Assembly: GCA_039182435.1 (NCBI GenBank)
Contig: JBCDCC010000059.1
Span: 1-12,314, forward strand
Direction of reading: 5' to 3'
DNA length: 12,314 nucleotides
Origin: JBCCKC01 sp039182435
GTDB lineage: Bacteria; Verrucomicrobiota; Verrucomicrobiia; Opitutales; Coraliomargaritaceae
Positions 1-6,977 of the stretch are shown in pieces. The translations under genes and the position numbers were made by a program. The number at the start of each line of letters is the position of its first letter. Positions within the stretch are counted from its first letter, which is position 1. The notes beneath the pieces are model-generated. The model searched no databases. It saw only the letters and a program-made list of their open reading frames with translations, and was not told where the DNA came from.

Positions 1-546
1 AATTCCAGAAACAAAGCGGCCCCCGTAGTCTGTTTCAAAAAGCGTGATACTATGATCTTCTGGTTCGATGTAGTAGCTGTGCACGAAGTAAAATTGGTCC
101 TTCCCGCTCTCAAGTCCATTGGTCAAGGGGGCATCTGGTTGAAAATCGACCGCATTCCACCCCATGTGCGGAATCTTCAGCGACGGATCGATCTCAAAGC
201 GACGGACCTTTCCCTTAAAGACCCCCAGCCCTTCCGTGTCTCCCTCCTCAGAATGCTCAAACAGCGCCTGCAGTCCGAGGCAGATTCCGAAGAAGGGCTT
301 ATCTGCCGCAATCCAATCACGAATCACCGCATCAAACCCAGTCGCTTTCAGCAGCTGCATCGCATCGACGATCGCACCCTGCCCTGGAAAGATGAGCGCA
401 TCCGCGTCCACTAGCTGATCCGGCGAAGTCACCAAACGCGCGTCCGCGCCCACATGCTGCCAAGCCCTCAACACCGAGCGCAAATTCCCCATGCCGTAGT
501 CAATCACGGCGAGTTGTGGCTTCTTGCTCTCTGCGTTCGGATTCAT
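1..546 (-). CDS. hisH: Imidazole glycerol phosphate synthase, glutamine amidotransferase subunit HisH (3' end cut off by window)
   Basis: HisH hydrolyses glutamine and channels ammonia to HisF, which makes imidazole glycerol phosphate and AICAR in the fifth step of histidine synthesis; it acts in the cytoplasm. The reading frame is open for 182 codons from an ATG at 546-544 to the window edge, against about 200-210 for the family. Seen: the class I amidotransferase start with VIDYGMGNLRS at about residues 14-24, the oxyanion region PGQGA at 54-58, the nucleophile elbow GICLGLQ with Cys89, and IPHMGWN near residue 125. The catalytic His and Glu (the HPE motif) should lie just past the left edge. 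No clear Shine-Dalgarno precedes the ATG. The gene is separated from hisB by 744 bases holding a broken lipoprotein gene. hisA or hisF may follow to the left, but this is inference. Confidence 0.95.
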   Translation of the reverse strand, partial: MNPNAESKKPQLAVIDYGMGNLRSVLRAWQHVGADARLVTSPDQLVDADALIFPGQGAIVDAMQLLKATGFDAVIRDWIAADKPFFGICLGLQALFEHSEEGDTEGLGVFKGKVRRFEIDPSLKIPHMGWNAVDFQPDAPLTNGLESGKDQFYFVHSYYIEPEDHSITLFETDYGGRFVSGI

Positions 547-664
547 GAAGGAGCCAGATGCTGGGCATCCCTCAGGCCGATGCAAGCCGACAGCGACACG
601 GCATCAGAAATTACTTCATATCTTCAATGAAGCAGATCTATCGAGAACACCATGCACGAACCAA
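547..664. other. Spacer between the broken lipoprotein gene and hisH
   Basis: No gene is seen in these 118 bases. CTTCAT at 614-619 and ATGAAG at 627-632 form a short AT-rich inverted repeat, and GATGC/GCATC at 557-569 forms a five-base stem close to the hisH start. Neither is strong enough to name as a terminator or attenuator. There is no histidine-rich leader peptide that I can find. Confidence 0.4.
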
Positions 665-1158
665 TCACTTCTTCTTTAATATTACCTCAACCGGATTTGG
701 CACTAAATCCTGCGTGGCTCCAGTATTGGCATCGACGACTGCATCCACAGCTCCTCCCAGAATAACATTGCCAGCCATACCAACCGCACCTGCTCCTGCC
801 ACTTTGTGCGTTACATCAACTTCAACAGTCTCATAACCCACTTTAGAAACAATGACTTTATACTCTCCTTCACGCTTAAGTTTAAACGCGGCTGGTGTAG
901 TGCCCTTCAAAGGGCCAAAAAATTCATAATCTTCTTTCGAGAGAATAGCTTCAGCGGCGGCTTCATCCATGTTGTTCTTGATCTCGCTATCCTTGAGTGC
1001 CTGATCCGTCCTCGTGACTTCAACACTTGCTCCAGAAGGCTGTGAATTCACCTCGAAGGCATCATTCGTTCCCCTAGTAACTCAGGCGCAACCTGAAAAA
1101 ATTCACGGTAATAGTTAAATGGAAGCTGATAGCATAAGTATAATCAGTAAACCGTCAT
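665..1158 (-). pseudogene. Broken PEGA-like lipoprotein gene with wrecked signal peptide
   Basis: From 1081 down to the TGA at 667-665 there is an intact reading frame encoding a compact domain. It has the PEGA-like pattern NSQPSGASVEV, then KGTTPAAFKL, a GEYKVIVSKVGYETVEV strand pair, a glycine-rich AGNVILGG stretch, and a C-terminal ATQDLVPNPVEVIL that I recognise from bacterial lipoproteins often misnamed as translation factors. No usable start precedes it in frame; the GTG at 1051-1049 would begin inside the domain with no spaced ribosome site. Upstream, the same frame reads as a hydrophobic leader (GLLIILMLSASI, then LLP, then IFSGCA) ending in a lipobox with Cys at 1090-1088. It is interrupted by TAA at 1117-1115, TGA at 1105-1103 and TGA at 1084-1082. 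An ATG at 1158-1156, eight bases after AAGGGG, is one base out of frame with the leader. The ancestral product was probably an envelope lipoprotein; the role of this family is unknown to me. Confidence 0.75.
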
Positions 1159-1166
1159 TAGTAACG

Positions 1167-1172
1167 CCCCTT
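1167..1172 (-). promoter_or_regulatory. Shine-Dalgarno of the broken lipoprotein gene
   Basis: On the minus strand AAGGGG lies eight bases before the ATG at 1158-1156. This is one of the better-spaced ribosome sites in the window and supports that ATG as the ancestral start, although the frame it opens now ends after four codons. Confidence 0.45.
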
Positions 1173-1254
1173 TATATGAGAACGTATATCTGTGATTAAT
1201 AGCTTAGCATTTTGACTAATGAGTTCATGCAATTGCACTTATATAAAATTGCGG

Positions 1255-1284
1255 TAGGGCATCATCACCCGAAGGGAAACCCTA
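1255..1284 (-). other. Possible stem-loop just after hisB
   Basis: TAGGG at 1255-1259 pairs with CCCTA at 1280-1284, and the loop contains a smaller CCC/GGG hairpin around a TTC loop. Read on the minus strand it begins six bases after the hisB stop codon. It could be a weak terminator or an mRNA-protecting stem. The nearest T-run is only four bases long and lies several bases beyond the stem, so a strong intrinsic terminator is unlikely. Confidence 0.25.
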
Positions 1285-1290
1285 GAAATC

Positions 1291-1893
1291 TTACAGTGAA
1301 AGCGTGCCCTTAGTCGAAGGCAGCGCCCCACCGAGGCGTGGGTCGATCGTCGTCGCCATGTCGAGGGCACGAGCGAAAGCTTTAAAGATGGCCTCTGCAA
1401 TATGGTGCGGCTCCTCTCCATACTCCAAATTGATGTGGAGATTACAGGCTGTGTCATTGGCAAAGGCTTGGAAAAACTCCTTGACCAAAACGATGTTGAA
1501 ATCGCGCACCATCGGAAACTGGTAATCGACCTTGTAAATAAAGGCCTGACGATTGGATAAGTCCAGGGCCACTCGCGCCAGCGACTCATCCATTGGCAGG
1601 AGGAAAAATCCGTAACGACGGATGCCTGCCTTATCACCGAGCGCCTGCTTCAGCGCTTGCCCAAGAACGATCCCCGTATCTTCAACCATGTGGTGGTAGT
1701 CCACATCGATGTCGCCGCTGGCTTTCACCTTGAGGTCGAAGAGACCGTGCTTGGCGAAGAGTGTCAGCATGTGGTCGAAAAAAGGAATCCCGGTCTGAAT
1801 CTCGGAGAGACCAGAGCCGTCGACATTCAGCTCCATTTGGATCTGAGTCTCTTTCGTATTGCGGGTAATGCTAGCTATGCGTGGTTCAGCCAT
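1291..1893 (-). CDS. hisB: Imidazoleglycerol-phosphate dehydratase HisB
   Basis: HisB removes water from imidazole glycerol phosphate to give imidazole acetol phosphate, the sixth step of histidine synthesis, using manganese held between subunits of a cytoplasmic 24-mer. The 200-residue length matches the monofunctional enzyme, so the N-terminal histidinol phosphatase domain of the enterobacterial fusion is absent. Metal and catalytic motifs are all visible: FFDHMLTLFAKHG at 38-50, DYHHMVEDTG at 65-74, the LPMDES segment near 99-104, EEPHHIAEAIF at 160-170 and the C-terminal PSTKGTL. The start ATG lies inside the end of hisC, giving a 19-base overlap that suggests translational coupling. Because the phosphatase domain is missing, histidinol phosphatase must be encoded elsewhere. 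Confidence 0.97.
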   Translation of the reverse strand: MAEPRIASITRNTKETQIQMELNVDGSGLSEIQTGIPFFDHMLTLFAKHGLFDLKVKASGDIDVDYHHMVEDTGIVLGQALKQALGDKAGIRRYGFFLLPMDESLARVALDLSNRQAFIYKVDYQFPMVRDFNIVLVKEFFQAFANDTACNLHINLEYGEEPHHIAEAIFKAFARALDMATTIDPRLGGALPSTKGTLSL

Positions 1894-2966
1894 GATTTTA
1901 CTGCCTGAAGGAAGGCATCCATTTCGTCATCAGTTCCTATGCTCACACGGAGAAAAGCGCAAGTTAAAGGATGTTTCGGGAAAGAGCGCACTAAGACGCG
2001 CTGATCCTTCAAAAATTCAAAGAGCGATGCCGCCACCGCAGCACCGGTCGCCCCCGTGCGATCCCTGGGCTCCGTAAAAATGAAATTCGCCGCTGAGGGG
2101 TAAGTAAACCAACCCAGCTCGTCCAGGACCGCGCGGGTTTGCTCACGTGTGCGAATCACTTTCTCGCATTGCTGATTAAAGTAATCCTCGTCTTCGAACG
2201 CCTGCTTCGCCGCTGCCTGTGCGATCCGGTCTAAGTTATAGGCGTCACGCACCCGATCCAACATTCCGATGATGCCCGCACTCGCGAGAGCGAAGCCGAC
2301 TCGCATCCCAGCCAAGCTGTAGGATTTGGAGAAAGTCCGCACCACGATCAAATTTTCATAGTCCTTTAGGAGCGGAATGGCCGTCTCACCACCGAAATCG
2401 ACGTAGGCTTCGTCCACCACAAGGATGCCATCAATCGCCTGCAGGGCAGCCTCAATCTGTTCACGAGGAAAGGCGACTCCAGTCGGTGCATTCGGATTGG
2501 TCAGGAAAAACACATCAGCCTTCGCCGCCGCCATCGCCTCGACATCGAGCTGCATCGAACGATCAAAGGGCACATCGATCAACGCCTTACCAGACATACC
2601 CGCGACGACCGGATAGAGTGAGTAACTCGGCACGGTGTGGCTCGCCCCCGGCTCCGCTACGAAACAACGGGTGATCAAATCCAGAAGATTGTCCGATCCA
2701 TTACCGATGATCACGTTCGCCGCGCTCAGACCAAAGCGCGCACCAATCACGGCGCGCAGCTCCGCACTCACCGGCTCCGGGTAGAGGCGTAGCTTCTCCA
2801 CTTCAGCCGCCACCGCGGCGGCCACCTTTGGCGATGGTGGATACGGATTCTCATTCGTATTCAGCTTCACCCAGCCGCCACCTTGCGGCTGCTCACCGGG
2901 CACATAAGGGTGCAAGGCCTGAATATGCGGCAAGGCGCGGACTTGCGCATCAAATGCTTTCTTCAT
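1875..2966 (-). CDS. hisC: Histidinol-phosphate aminotransferase HisC
   Basis: HisC is a pyridoxal phosphate enzyme that moves an amino group from glutamate to imidazole acetol phosphate, making histidinol phosphate. At 363 residues it has normal family length. Seen in order: the substrate loop KLNTNENPYPPSP at 34-46, GNGSDNLLDL at 88-97, LTNPNAPTG at 155-163 whose Asn contacts the cofactor, VVDEAY at 183-188, and the cofactor lysine Lys214 in TFSKSYSLAGMRVGF. It is a fold-type I aminotransferase of the HisC/CobC group; its place between hisD and hisB fixes the substrate. The start ATG is 15 bases after the hisD stop. There is no Shine-Dalgarno; instead CCTCCTA sits six bases before the ATG. 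Confidence 0.97.
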   Translation of the reverse strand: MKKAFDAQVRALPHIQALHPYVPGEQPQGGGWVKLNTNENPYPPSPKVAAAVAAEVEKLRLYPEPVSAELRAVIGARFGLSAANVIIGNGSDNLLDLITRCFVAEPGASHTVPSYSLYPVVAGMSGKALIDVPFDRSMQLDVEAMAAAKADVFFLTNPNAPTGVAFPREQIEAALQAIDGILVVDEAYVDFGGETAIPLLKDYENLIVVRTFSKSYSLAGMRVGFALASAGIIGMLDRVRDAYNLDRIAQAAAKQAFEDEDYFNQQCEKVIRTREQTRAVLDELGWFTYPSAANFIFTEPRDRTGATGAAVAASLFEFLKDQRVLVRSFPKHPLTCAFLRVSIGTDDEMDAFLQAVKSWLNHA

Positions 2967-2981
2967 CAGTTCTAGGAGGGA

Positions 2982-4283
2982 TTATTGCTTGAGGCGAATG
3001 CTGAGTGAATTTCCGTGCGCATCCAACTGCTCCAGACGGGCAAAGCTTTCCACCACTGGAGCCGCCTTGGAAAGACTCTTGGCATCATAGCGCACGATAC
3101 TCGAACGGCGCATAAAATCTGTCGCCTGCAAGCCGCTGAAGAAGCGACCACTGCGCCCCGTCGGCAAGGTGTGGCTTGGCCCGGCCGTGAAATCCCCCAG
3201 CACGGTCGGTGTGAGGTAGCCCTGTAAAATGGCACCCGCCGTAGTGATCTTACGCGTCAGCGAACGGATCGATTTCTCCGCTACCTGTAGCTCCAAGTGC
3301 TCCGGCGCAATGTAGTTCGCCACCGCCGCGAGCTGGTCTAGATTCTTAGCCACAACCGCGAGACAACGTCCCTTCAGCACCGCCGCACACTTCTCAGCAT
3401 GCCTCAACATGGGCAACTGCTTGGCAATGGCTTTCTCCACTTTGCTAATCAGGCGCTTACTTGTGCTGCCGAAATAAATAATCTCTTTCCCACTGCCGTG
3501 CTCCGCCTGCGCCAGAAGATCGGCCGCCACAAACTCCGCATTGGCGCCCGCATCCGCTATCACCATGACTTCACTCGGGCCGGGCAAGAGATCGATCCCC
3601 ACCGTGCCTAAGACCTGACGCTTCGCTTCCATCACAAAGGCATTACCCGGGCCAAATATCTTATCCACCGCCGGGATCGTCTTGGTCCCATAGGCCATCG
3701 CGCCGACCGCCTGGACACCGCCAACTTTATAAACTTCCTCAATTCCGACCATGGCGAGTGCGGCCAACATGCCCGGCGCAACCGAACCATCCGCAGCCGG
3801 TGGCGTGCAGACCGCGATTTGCGGACACTTTACCAACTTCGCCAAAACCGCCGTCATCACGACTGTAGAGACCAACGGCACATTCCCTCCCGGGATGTAA
3901 AGACCCACCCGCTCAATCGGATAAAATCGCTCACCAACGATACCGCCCTGCACATTCTGCGACTGCCAATCCTTCGGGATCGTCTGCTGATGGAATGCCT
4001 TGACCTGCGCAATCGCCGAACGAATCGCACGACGATCCTCAACGCTGAGAGACTTCTCCGCCACCTTCAACACCGCTGGCGGGACGCGCATCCCACGCGC
4101 ACTGAGTTTCGCACCATCAAACTTCTCGGTATACTTTAGCACCGCGGCATCGCCCTTCGCAACGACATCGCTAAGGACATCTTTAACCAAAGCAGAGACG
4201 TCGCCAGAGACCGTCGCGTTCGCGCAGAATTTACGCAGCGCGTTGTGAAACTTGGGGGTATCTGAATACTCGAGAATTTGCAT
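2982..4283 (-). CDS. hisD: Histidinol dehydrogenase HisD
   Basis: HisD performs the last two steps of histidine synthesis, oxidising histidinol through histidinal to histidine with two NAD+ and one zinc. The ATG at 4283-4281 gives 433 residues, almost the length of the E. coli enzyme, with the usual opening MQILEYSDTP. AGGGGAG lies just ahead of it. The frame stays open to a TTG at 4361, but that would add 26 basic residues not typical of the family and overlap the upstream gene. Zinc and catalytic residues are all present: Gln259 and His262 in AQAEHG, Glu328 and His329 in IAPEHLEL, Asp364 in LGDFTAGPSHTLPTG and His423 in LDAHGNS. The NAD-site loop GPGNAFVMEAKR is at 211-222. The gene leads hisCB and lies 49 bases after the LolA-like gene. 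Confidence 0.97.
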   Translation of the reverse strand: MQILEYSDTPKFHNALRKFCANATVSGDVSALVKDVLSDVVAKGDAAVLKYTEKFDGAKLSARGMRVPPAVLKVAEKSLSVEDRRAIRSAIAQVKAFHQQTIPKDWQSQNVQGGIVGERFYPIERVGLYIPGGNVPLVSTVVMTAVLAKLVKCPQIAVCTPPAADGSVAPGMLAALAMVGIEEVYKVGGVQAVGAMAYGTKTIPAVDKIFGPGNAFVMEAKRQVLGTVGIDLLPGPSEVMVIADAGANAEFVAADLLAQAEHGSGKEIIYFGSTSKRLISKVEKAIAKQLPMLRHAEKCAAVLKGRCLAVVAKNLDQLAAVANYIAPEHLELQVAEKSIRSLTRKITTAGAILQGYLTPTVLGDFTAGPSHTLPTGRSGRFFSGLQATDFMRRSSIVRYDAKSLSKAAPVVESFARLEQLDAHGNSLSIRLKQ

Positions 4284-4332
4284 AACTCCCCTAAGAAGAA
4301 CAGCTCCCTCCTTGGCCTGCAAGACGTCGGGT

Positions 4333-5058
4333 CTACTTTTCTTGGCTTTTCGGGATCGCAAACAAACCGGCCGGCAACGGCTTATTCACACCGATGCGGT
4401 CGAAGACGATCGTGTGCAACTTCTCATTGTTCTCATAATATTCGATGCTTTCCGGGTAACGGATACCACCGATACGCTGCGCTCCAAGCGGCACGCTGAC
4501 CACTCCTGAATTCGAAATAGAGGCAACCAGAGCATCGTTCTCTAGCGAAAAGTAACGCGTCGTCTTCGTGCCATCCACCGAGAGATACACAAGCTTGTGG
4601 CAACGCATCCCCTGCAAGAGCTCGACGCCCTGATGGCTGACCTGCTCACCATTCCTCGTATCCGGCCGATAAAAGTTAAAAAACTGCTTCGTGCTCAAAG
4701 TGACGTGCGCCATCTCGGGCGGTGTCAGCAAGCGCATTTTCGACGCACTCATCTGGAGATCAGAACGCACCATACAGCCACGCTTGCCCTGCAAGATCGT
4801 GGTCTCCACCACATCACCTACCCGCACTTCCAACCGCTTCGAAAGCGGCTTACGGGCCGAGATAAATATCTGCGCATCCGGCATCGAGTCATCACTCGGA
4901 ATGATCCGCCCCTCCATCTGCAAAGTGACCAGCCCATTCAAATCTTCCTCCGTCCCGGCAACAGCTCGCGCACGGTCAATGATTTCAGAAATAGCTGGCG
5001 CTGCCCCCGAAAGGGAAATCGCACTAAGAAAAAACAGAATGCCGAATAGAAATCTCAT
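4333..5058 (-). CDS. Secreted LolA-like (outer membrane lipoprotein-sorting type) protein
   Basis: The 241-residue protein begins with a Sec signal peptide (MRFLFGILFFLSAISLSG, cleavage likely after SGA near residue 19-20). No cysteine follows at the cleavage site, so it is likely a soluble periplasmic protein. The rest alternates short beta strands, with IISA-like and GKRGCMVRSD, FFNFYRP, LLQGMRCHKLVYLSVDG and TRYFSLENDALVASI segments, as in the LolA/LppX/LolB-type half-barrel that holds a lipid or lipoprotein acyl chain. This family call rests on pattern, not on a decisive motif. It sits between guaA (65 bases) and hisD (49 bases), and no functional link to histidine or GMP synthesis is evident. 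It may simply share a transcript. CCTCCTA lies seven bases ahead of the ATG instead of a Shine-Dalgarno. Confidence 0.7.
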   Translation of the reverse strand: MRFLFGILFFLSAISLSGAAPAISEIIDRARAVAGTEEDLNGLVTLQMEGRIIPSDDSMPDAQIFISARKPLSKRLEVRVGDVVETTILQGKRGCMVRSDLQMSASKMRLLTPPEMAHVTLSTKQFFNFYRPDTRNGEQVSHQGVELLQGMRCHKLVYLSVDGTKTTRYFSLENDALVASISNSGVVSVPLGAQRIGGIRYPESIEYYENNEKLHTIVFDRIGVNKPLPAGLFAIPKSQEK

Positions 5059-5123
5059 GTCTGCTTAGGAGGACCCGGCATCGGCAAAAAAGTTCGCCAG
5101 AGAAAGAATCCCTCTAGCCCCGA

Positions 5124-6671
5124 CTACTCCCACTCAATCGTGCTCGGCGGCTTCGAACTGATATCGAGCACGACCCGGTTACAGCCCGTCACCTCATTGA
5201 TGATACGGCTCGAAATCGTGCGCAGCACATCATACGGCACACGTGCCCAATCCGCCGTCATCGCATCCACACTCTCCACGATACGCAGCGCGACCACGTT
5301 TTCATAGGTGCGTTCATCGCCCATCACGCCGACCGTCTTGACTGGCACGAAAACACAGAACGACTGCCACACCTTGTAGTAGAGATCCGCCGCAAGCATC
5401 TCCTCCAAGAGGATGGCATCCGCCTTACGCAGCACATCAAGATCCTTCTTCCGGATCGGGCCCATCACCCGCACCCCAAGGCCTGGCCCTGGAAACGGCT
5501 GACGCCAAACGACCTCATGCGGCAAGCCCAGCTCTTCACCGAGTCGACGCACCTCATCCTTAAACAGCGCACGCACCGGCTCGAGCAACTTGAGCTTCAT
5601 CTTCTTCGGCAAGCCGCCCACATTATGATGACTCTTAATCAACGCAGCCGGATTCCCGTCGATCGCGACCGACTCAATCACGTCCGGATAGAGCGTGCCC
5701 TGGGCCAGATATTCATAGTCCCCCTTCGCCTTCAGCTTCTTCACCTCCGCATCGAAGACTTCGACAAAGGTATTCCCGATAATCTTGCGCTTCTTCTCTG
5801 GATCCGAAACGCCCTTCAAACGTCCAAGGAAAAGCTTCGACTGTCTCGAAACGCGGAGGTCCAAATCGAAGTGATCGCCATAGAGCTTCTCCACTTGCTC
5901 GCGCTCATTTAGACGAAGTAAGCCATTATCAACAAAGACACAAGTGAGCTGCTTACCAATCGCCTTGTGTATCAGCGCAGCCACTACAGATGAATCGACG
6001 CCGCCACTCAGCGCGAGGATGACGCGCTTATCACCCACAGTTTCACGGATCTGCCCCACCGACTCCTCGATGTAGTTCGCCATCGACCACTCAGCTTTGC
6101 ACTTGCAGATCTTCAGCAGGAAGTTCGCAATCACCTCCATCCCCATTTCGGAGTGCGCCACCTCCGGGTGAAACTGAATCCCGTAGAAATCACGTTTCGC
6201 ATCCTGAATCGAGGCATAAGGCGAATTCTCGGTCGAAGCGATGGCCTCGAAGCCTTCCGGCAAAGCCTCCAAGCGATCACCATGCGAGTTCCACACACGC
6301 AGTTTACGCGGCATGCGTGAGAACAGCTTCCCCTTCTTCGCAATGCTCAGTGTGCCATGACCATACTCGCGTTGTGCGCTCTTGCCGACCTTGCCACCCA
6401 GCATGTGCGCCATCAACTGTTCGCCATAGCAGATGCCCAACATCGGCACATCCAGTGAAAAGATCTTCTTATCCGGACGCGGTGAGCCTTTGATCAAGAC
6501 CGATGACGGCCCCCCGGATAGGATAATCCCCTTGACCCCCTCGGCCTTGAGAACACTCGCCTTCGTATTGTAAGGATAGATCCGGGAGAGCACATTGGCC
6601 TCACGGATGCGACGGGCGATCACTTGCGTGTATTGTGAACCAAAATCGAGGACGGCAATAATATCAGGCAT
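5124..6671 (-). CDS. guaA: GMP synthase (glutamine-hydrolysing) GuaA
   Basis: GuaA converts XMP to GMP using ATP and glutamine, the last step of guanine nucleotide synthesis, in the cytoplasm. The 515-residue length and the C-terminal PSTIEWE are typical. The N-terminal class I amidotransferase domain (about 1-190) shows DFGSQYTQ at 9-16, LSGGPSSV at 51-58, the nucleophile Cys81 in GICYGEQLMAHMLGG, and His167 and Glu169 in QFHPE. The ATP pyrophosphatase domain (about 200-395) has the P-loop LSGGVDSSV at 220-228, followed by the C-terminal dimerisation domain with RQPFPGPGLGVRV. It starts at an ATG 13 bases after the stop of the small zinc-ribbon gene, with no evident Shine-Dalgarno, so coupled expression is likely. 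Confidence 0.98.
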   Translation of the reverse strand: MPDIIAVLDFGSQYTQVIARRIREANVLSRIYPYNTKASVLKAEGVKGIILSGGPSSVLIKGSPRPDKKIFSLDVPMLGICYGEQLMAHMLGGKVGKSAQREYGHGTLSIAKKGKLFSRMPRKLRVWNSHGDRLEALPEGFEAIASTENSPYASIQDAKRDFYGIQFHPEVAHSEMGMEVIANFLLKICKCKAEWSMANYIEESVGQIRETVGDKRVILALSGGVDSSVVAALIHKAIGKQLTCVFVDNGLLRLNEREQVEKLYGDHFDLDLRVSRQSKLFLGRLKGVSDPEKKRKIIGNTFVEVFDAEVKKLKAKGDYEYLAQGTLYPDVIESVAIDGNPAALIKSHHNVGGLPKKMKLKLLEPVRALFKDEVRRLGEELGLPHEVVWRQPFPGPGLGVRVMGPIRKKDLDVLRKADAILLEEMLAADLYYKVWQSFCVFVPVKTVGVMGDERTYENVVALRIVESVDAMTADWARVPYDVLRTISSRIINEVTGCNRVVLDISSKPPSTIEWE

Positions 6672-6684
6672 AACTCATAGTAGT

Positions 6685-6918
6685 TTAAAATCTTAGGCGA
6701 CCATTGGTAAAGCCGCACTCGGGGCAATCGCATTCTTCGCTTTCATGCGGACCGGTGTAAATGCAGCTACATTTGATGCAGTGATAGATCACTTTGTAGC
6801 GCTCGGCAGCATGATTGTGTCGGTCCCGAAAATCGTAGTAGAACCACAGTCCAAAGATCGCGAGAAAACCTGCTCCAATGTAGAGCATAAAGAAGATTTC
6901 GACATCCAAACCAATCAC
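6685..6918 (-). CDS. Small membrane protein with a cytoplasmic zinc ribbon
   Basis: I do not recognise a named family. The 77-residue product has one hydrophobic segment at about residues 8-28, a charged stretch rich in His and Arg, and then a C-terminal cysteine cluster: CIKC at 47-50, Cys52, and CDCPECG at 63-69. Two CxxC knuckles (47/50 and 65/68) fit a single rubredoxin-like zinc ribbon, with Cys52 and Cys63 extra. The charges after the membrane segment suggest the ribbon faces the cytoplasm. The start used is GTG at 6918-6916. An ATG at 6888-6886 would give 67 residues and still keep most of the membrane segment; neither has a clear ribosome site. It lies 59 bases after smc and 13 before guaA, which argues for a real, co-transcribed gene. 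Confidence 0.7.
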   Translation of the reverse strand: MIGLDVEIFFMLYIGAGFLAIFGLWFYYDFRDRHNHAAERYKVIYHCIKCSCIYTGPHESEECDCPECGFTNGRLRF

Positions 6919-6977
6919 AGTTCAACTCTGGAAACATGCCTGCAGGGCACAAGTAAATTGATACGAGTTCGAACCGC

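Noticed and set aside
52..414. Plus-strand open frame of 120 codons at the left edge
   Set aside because: It is the shadow of hisH, whose minus-strand translation carries the amidotransferase motifs.
1082..1084. TGA after the lipobox cysteine read as selenocysteine or programmed readthrough
   Set aside because: The same leader also has a TAA and another TGA plus a frame shift, and no selenocysteine insertion stem was apparent, so decay is the simpler reading.
4284..4361. Upstream TTG start that would extend HisD by 26 residues
   Set aside because: The extension is basic and unlike HisD, overlaps the stop of the LolA-like gene, and the ATG at 4283 gives the standard family length and opening.
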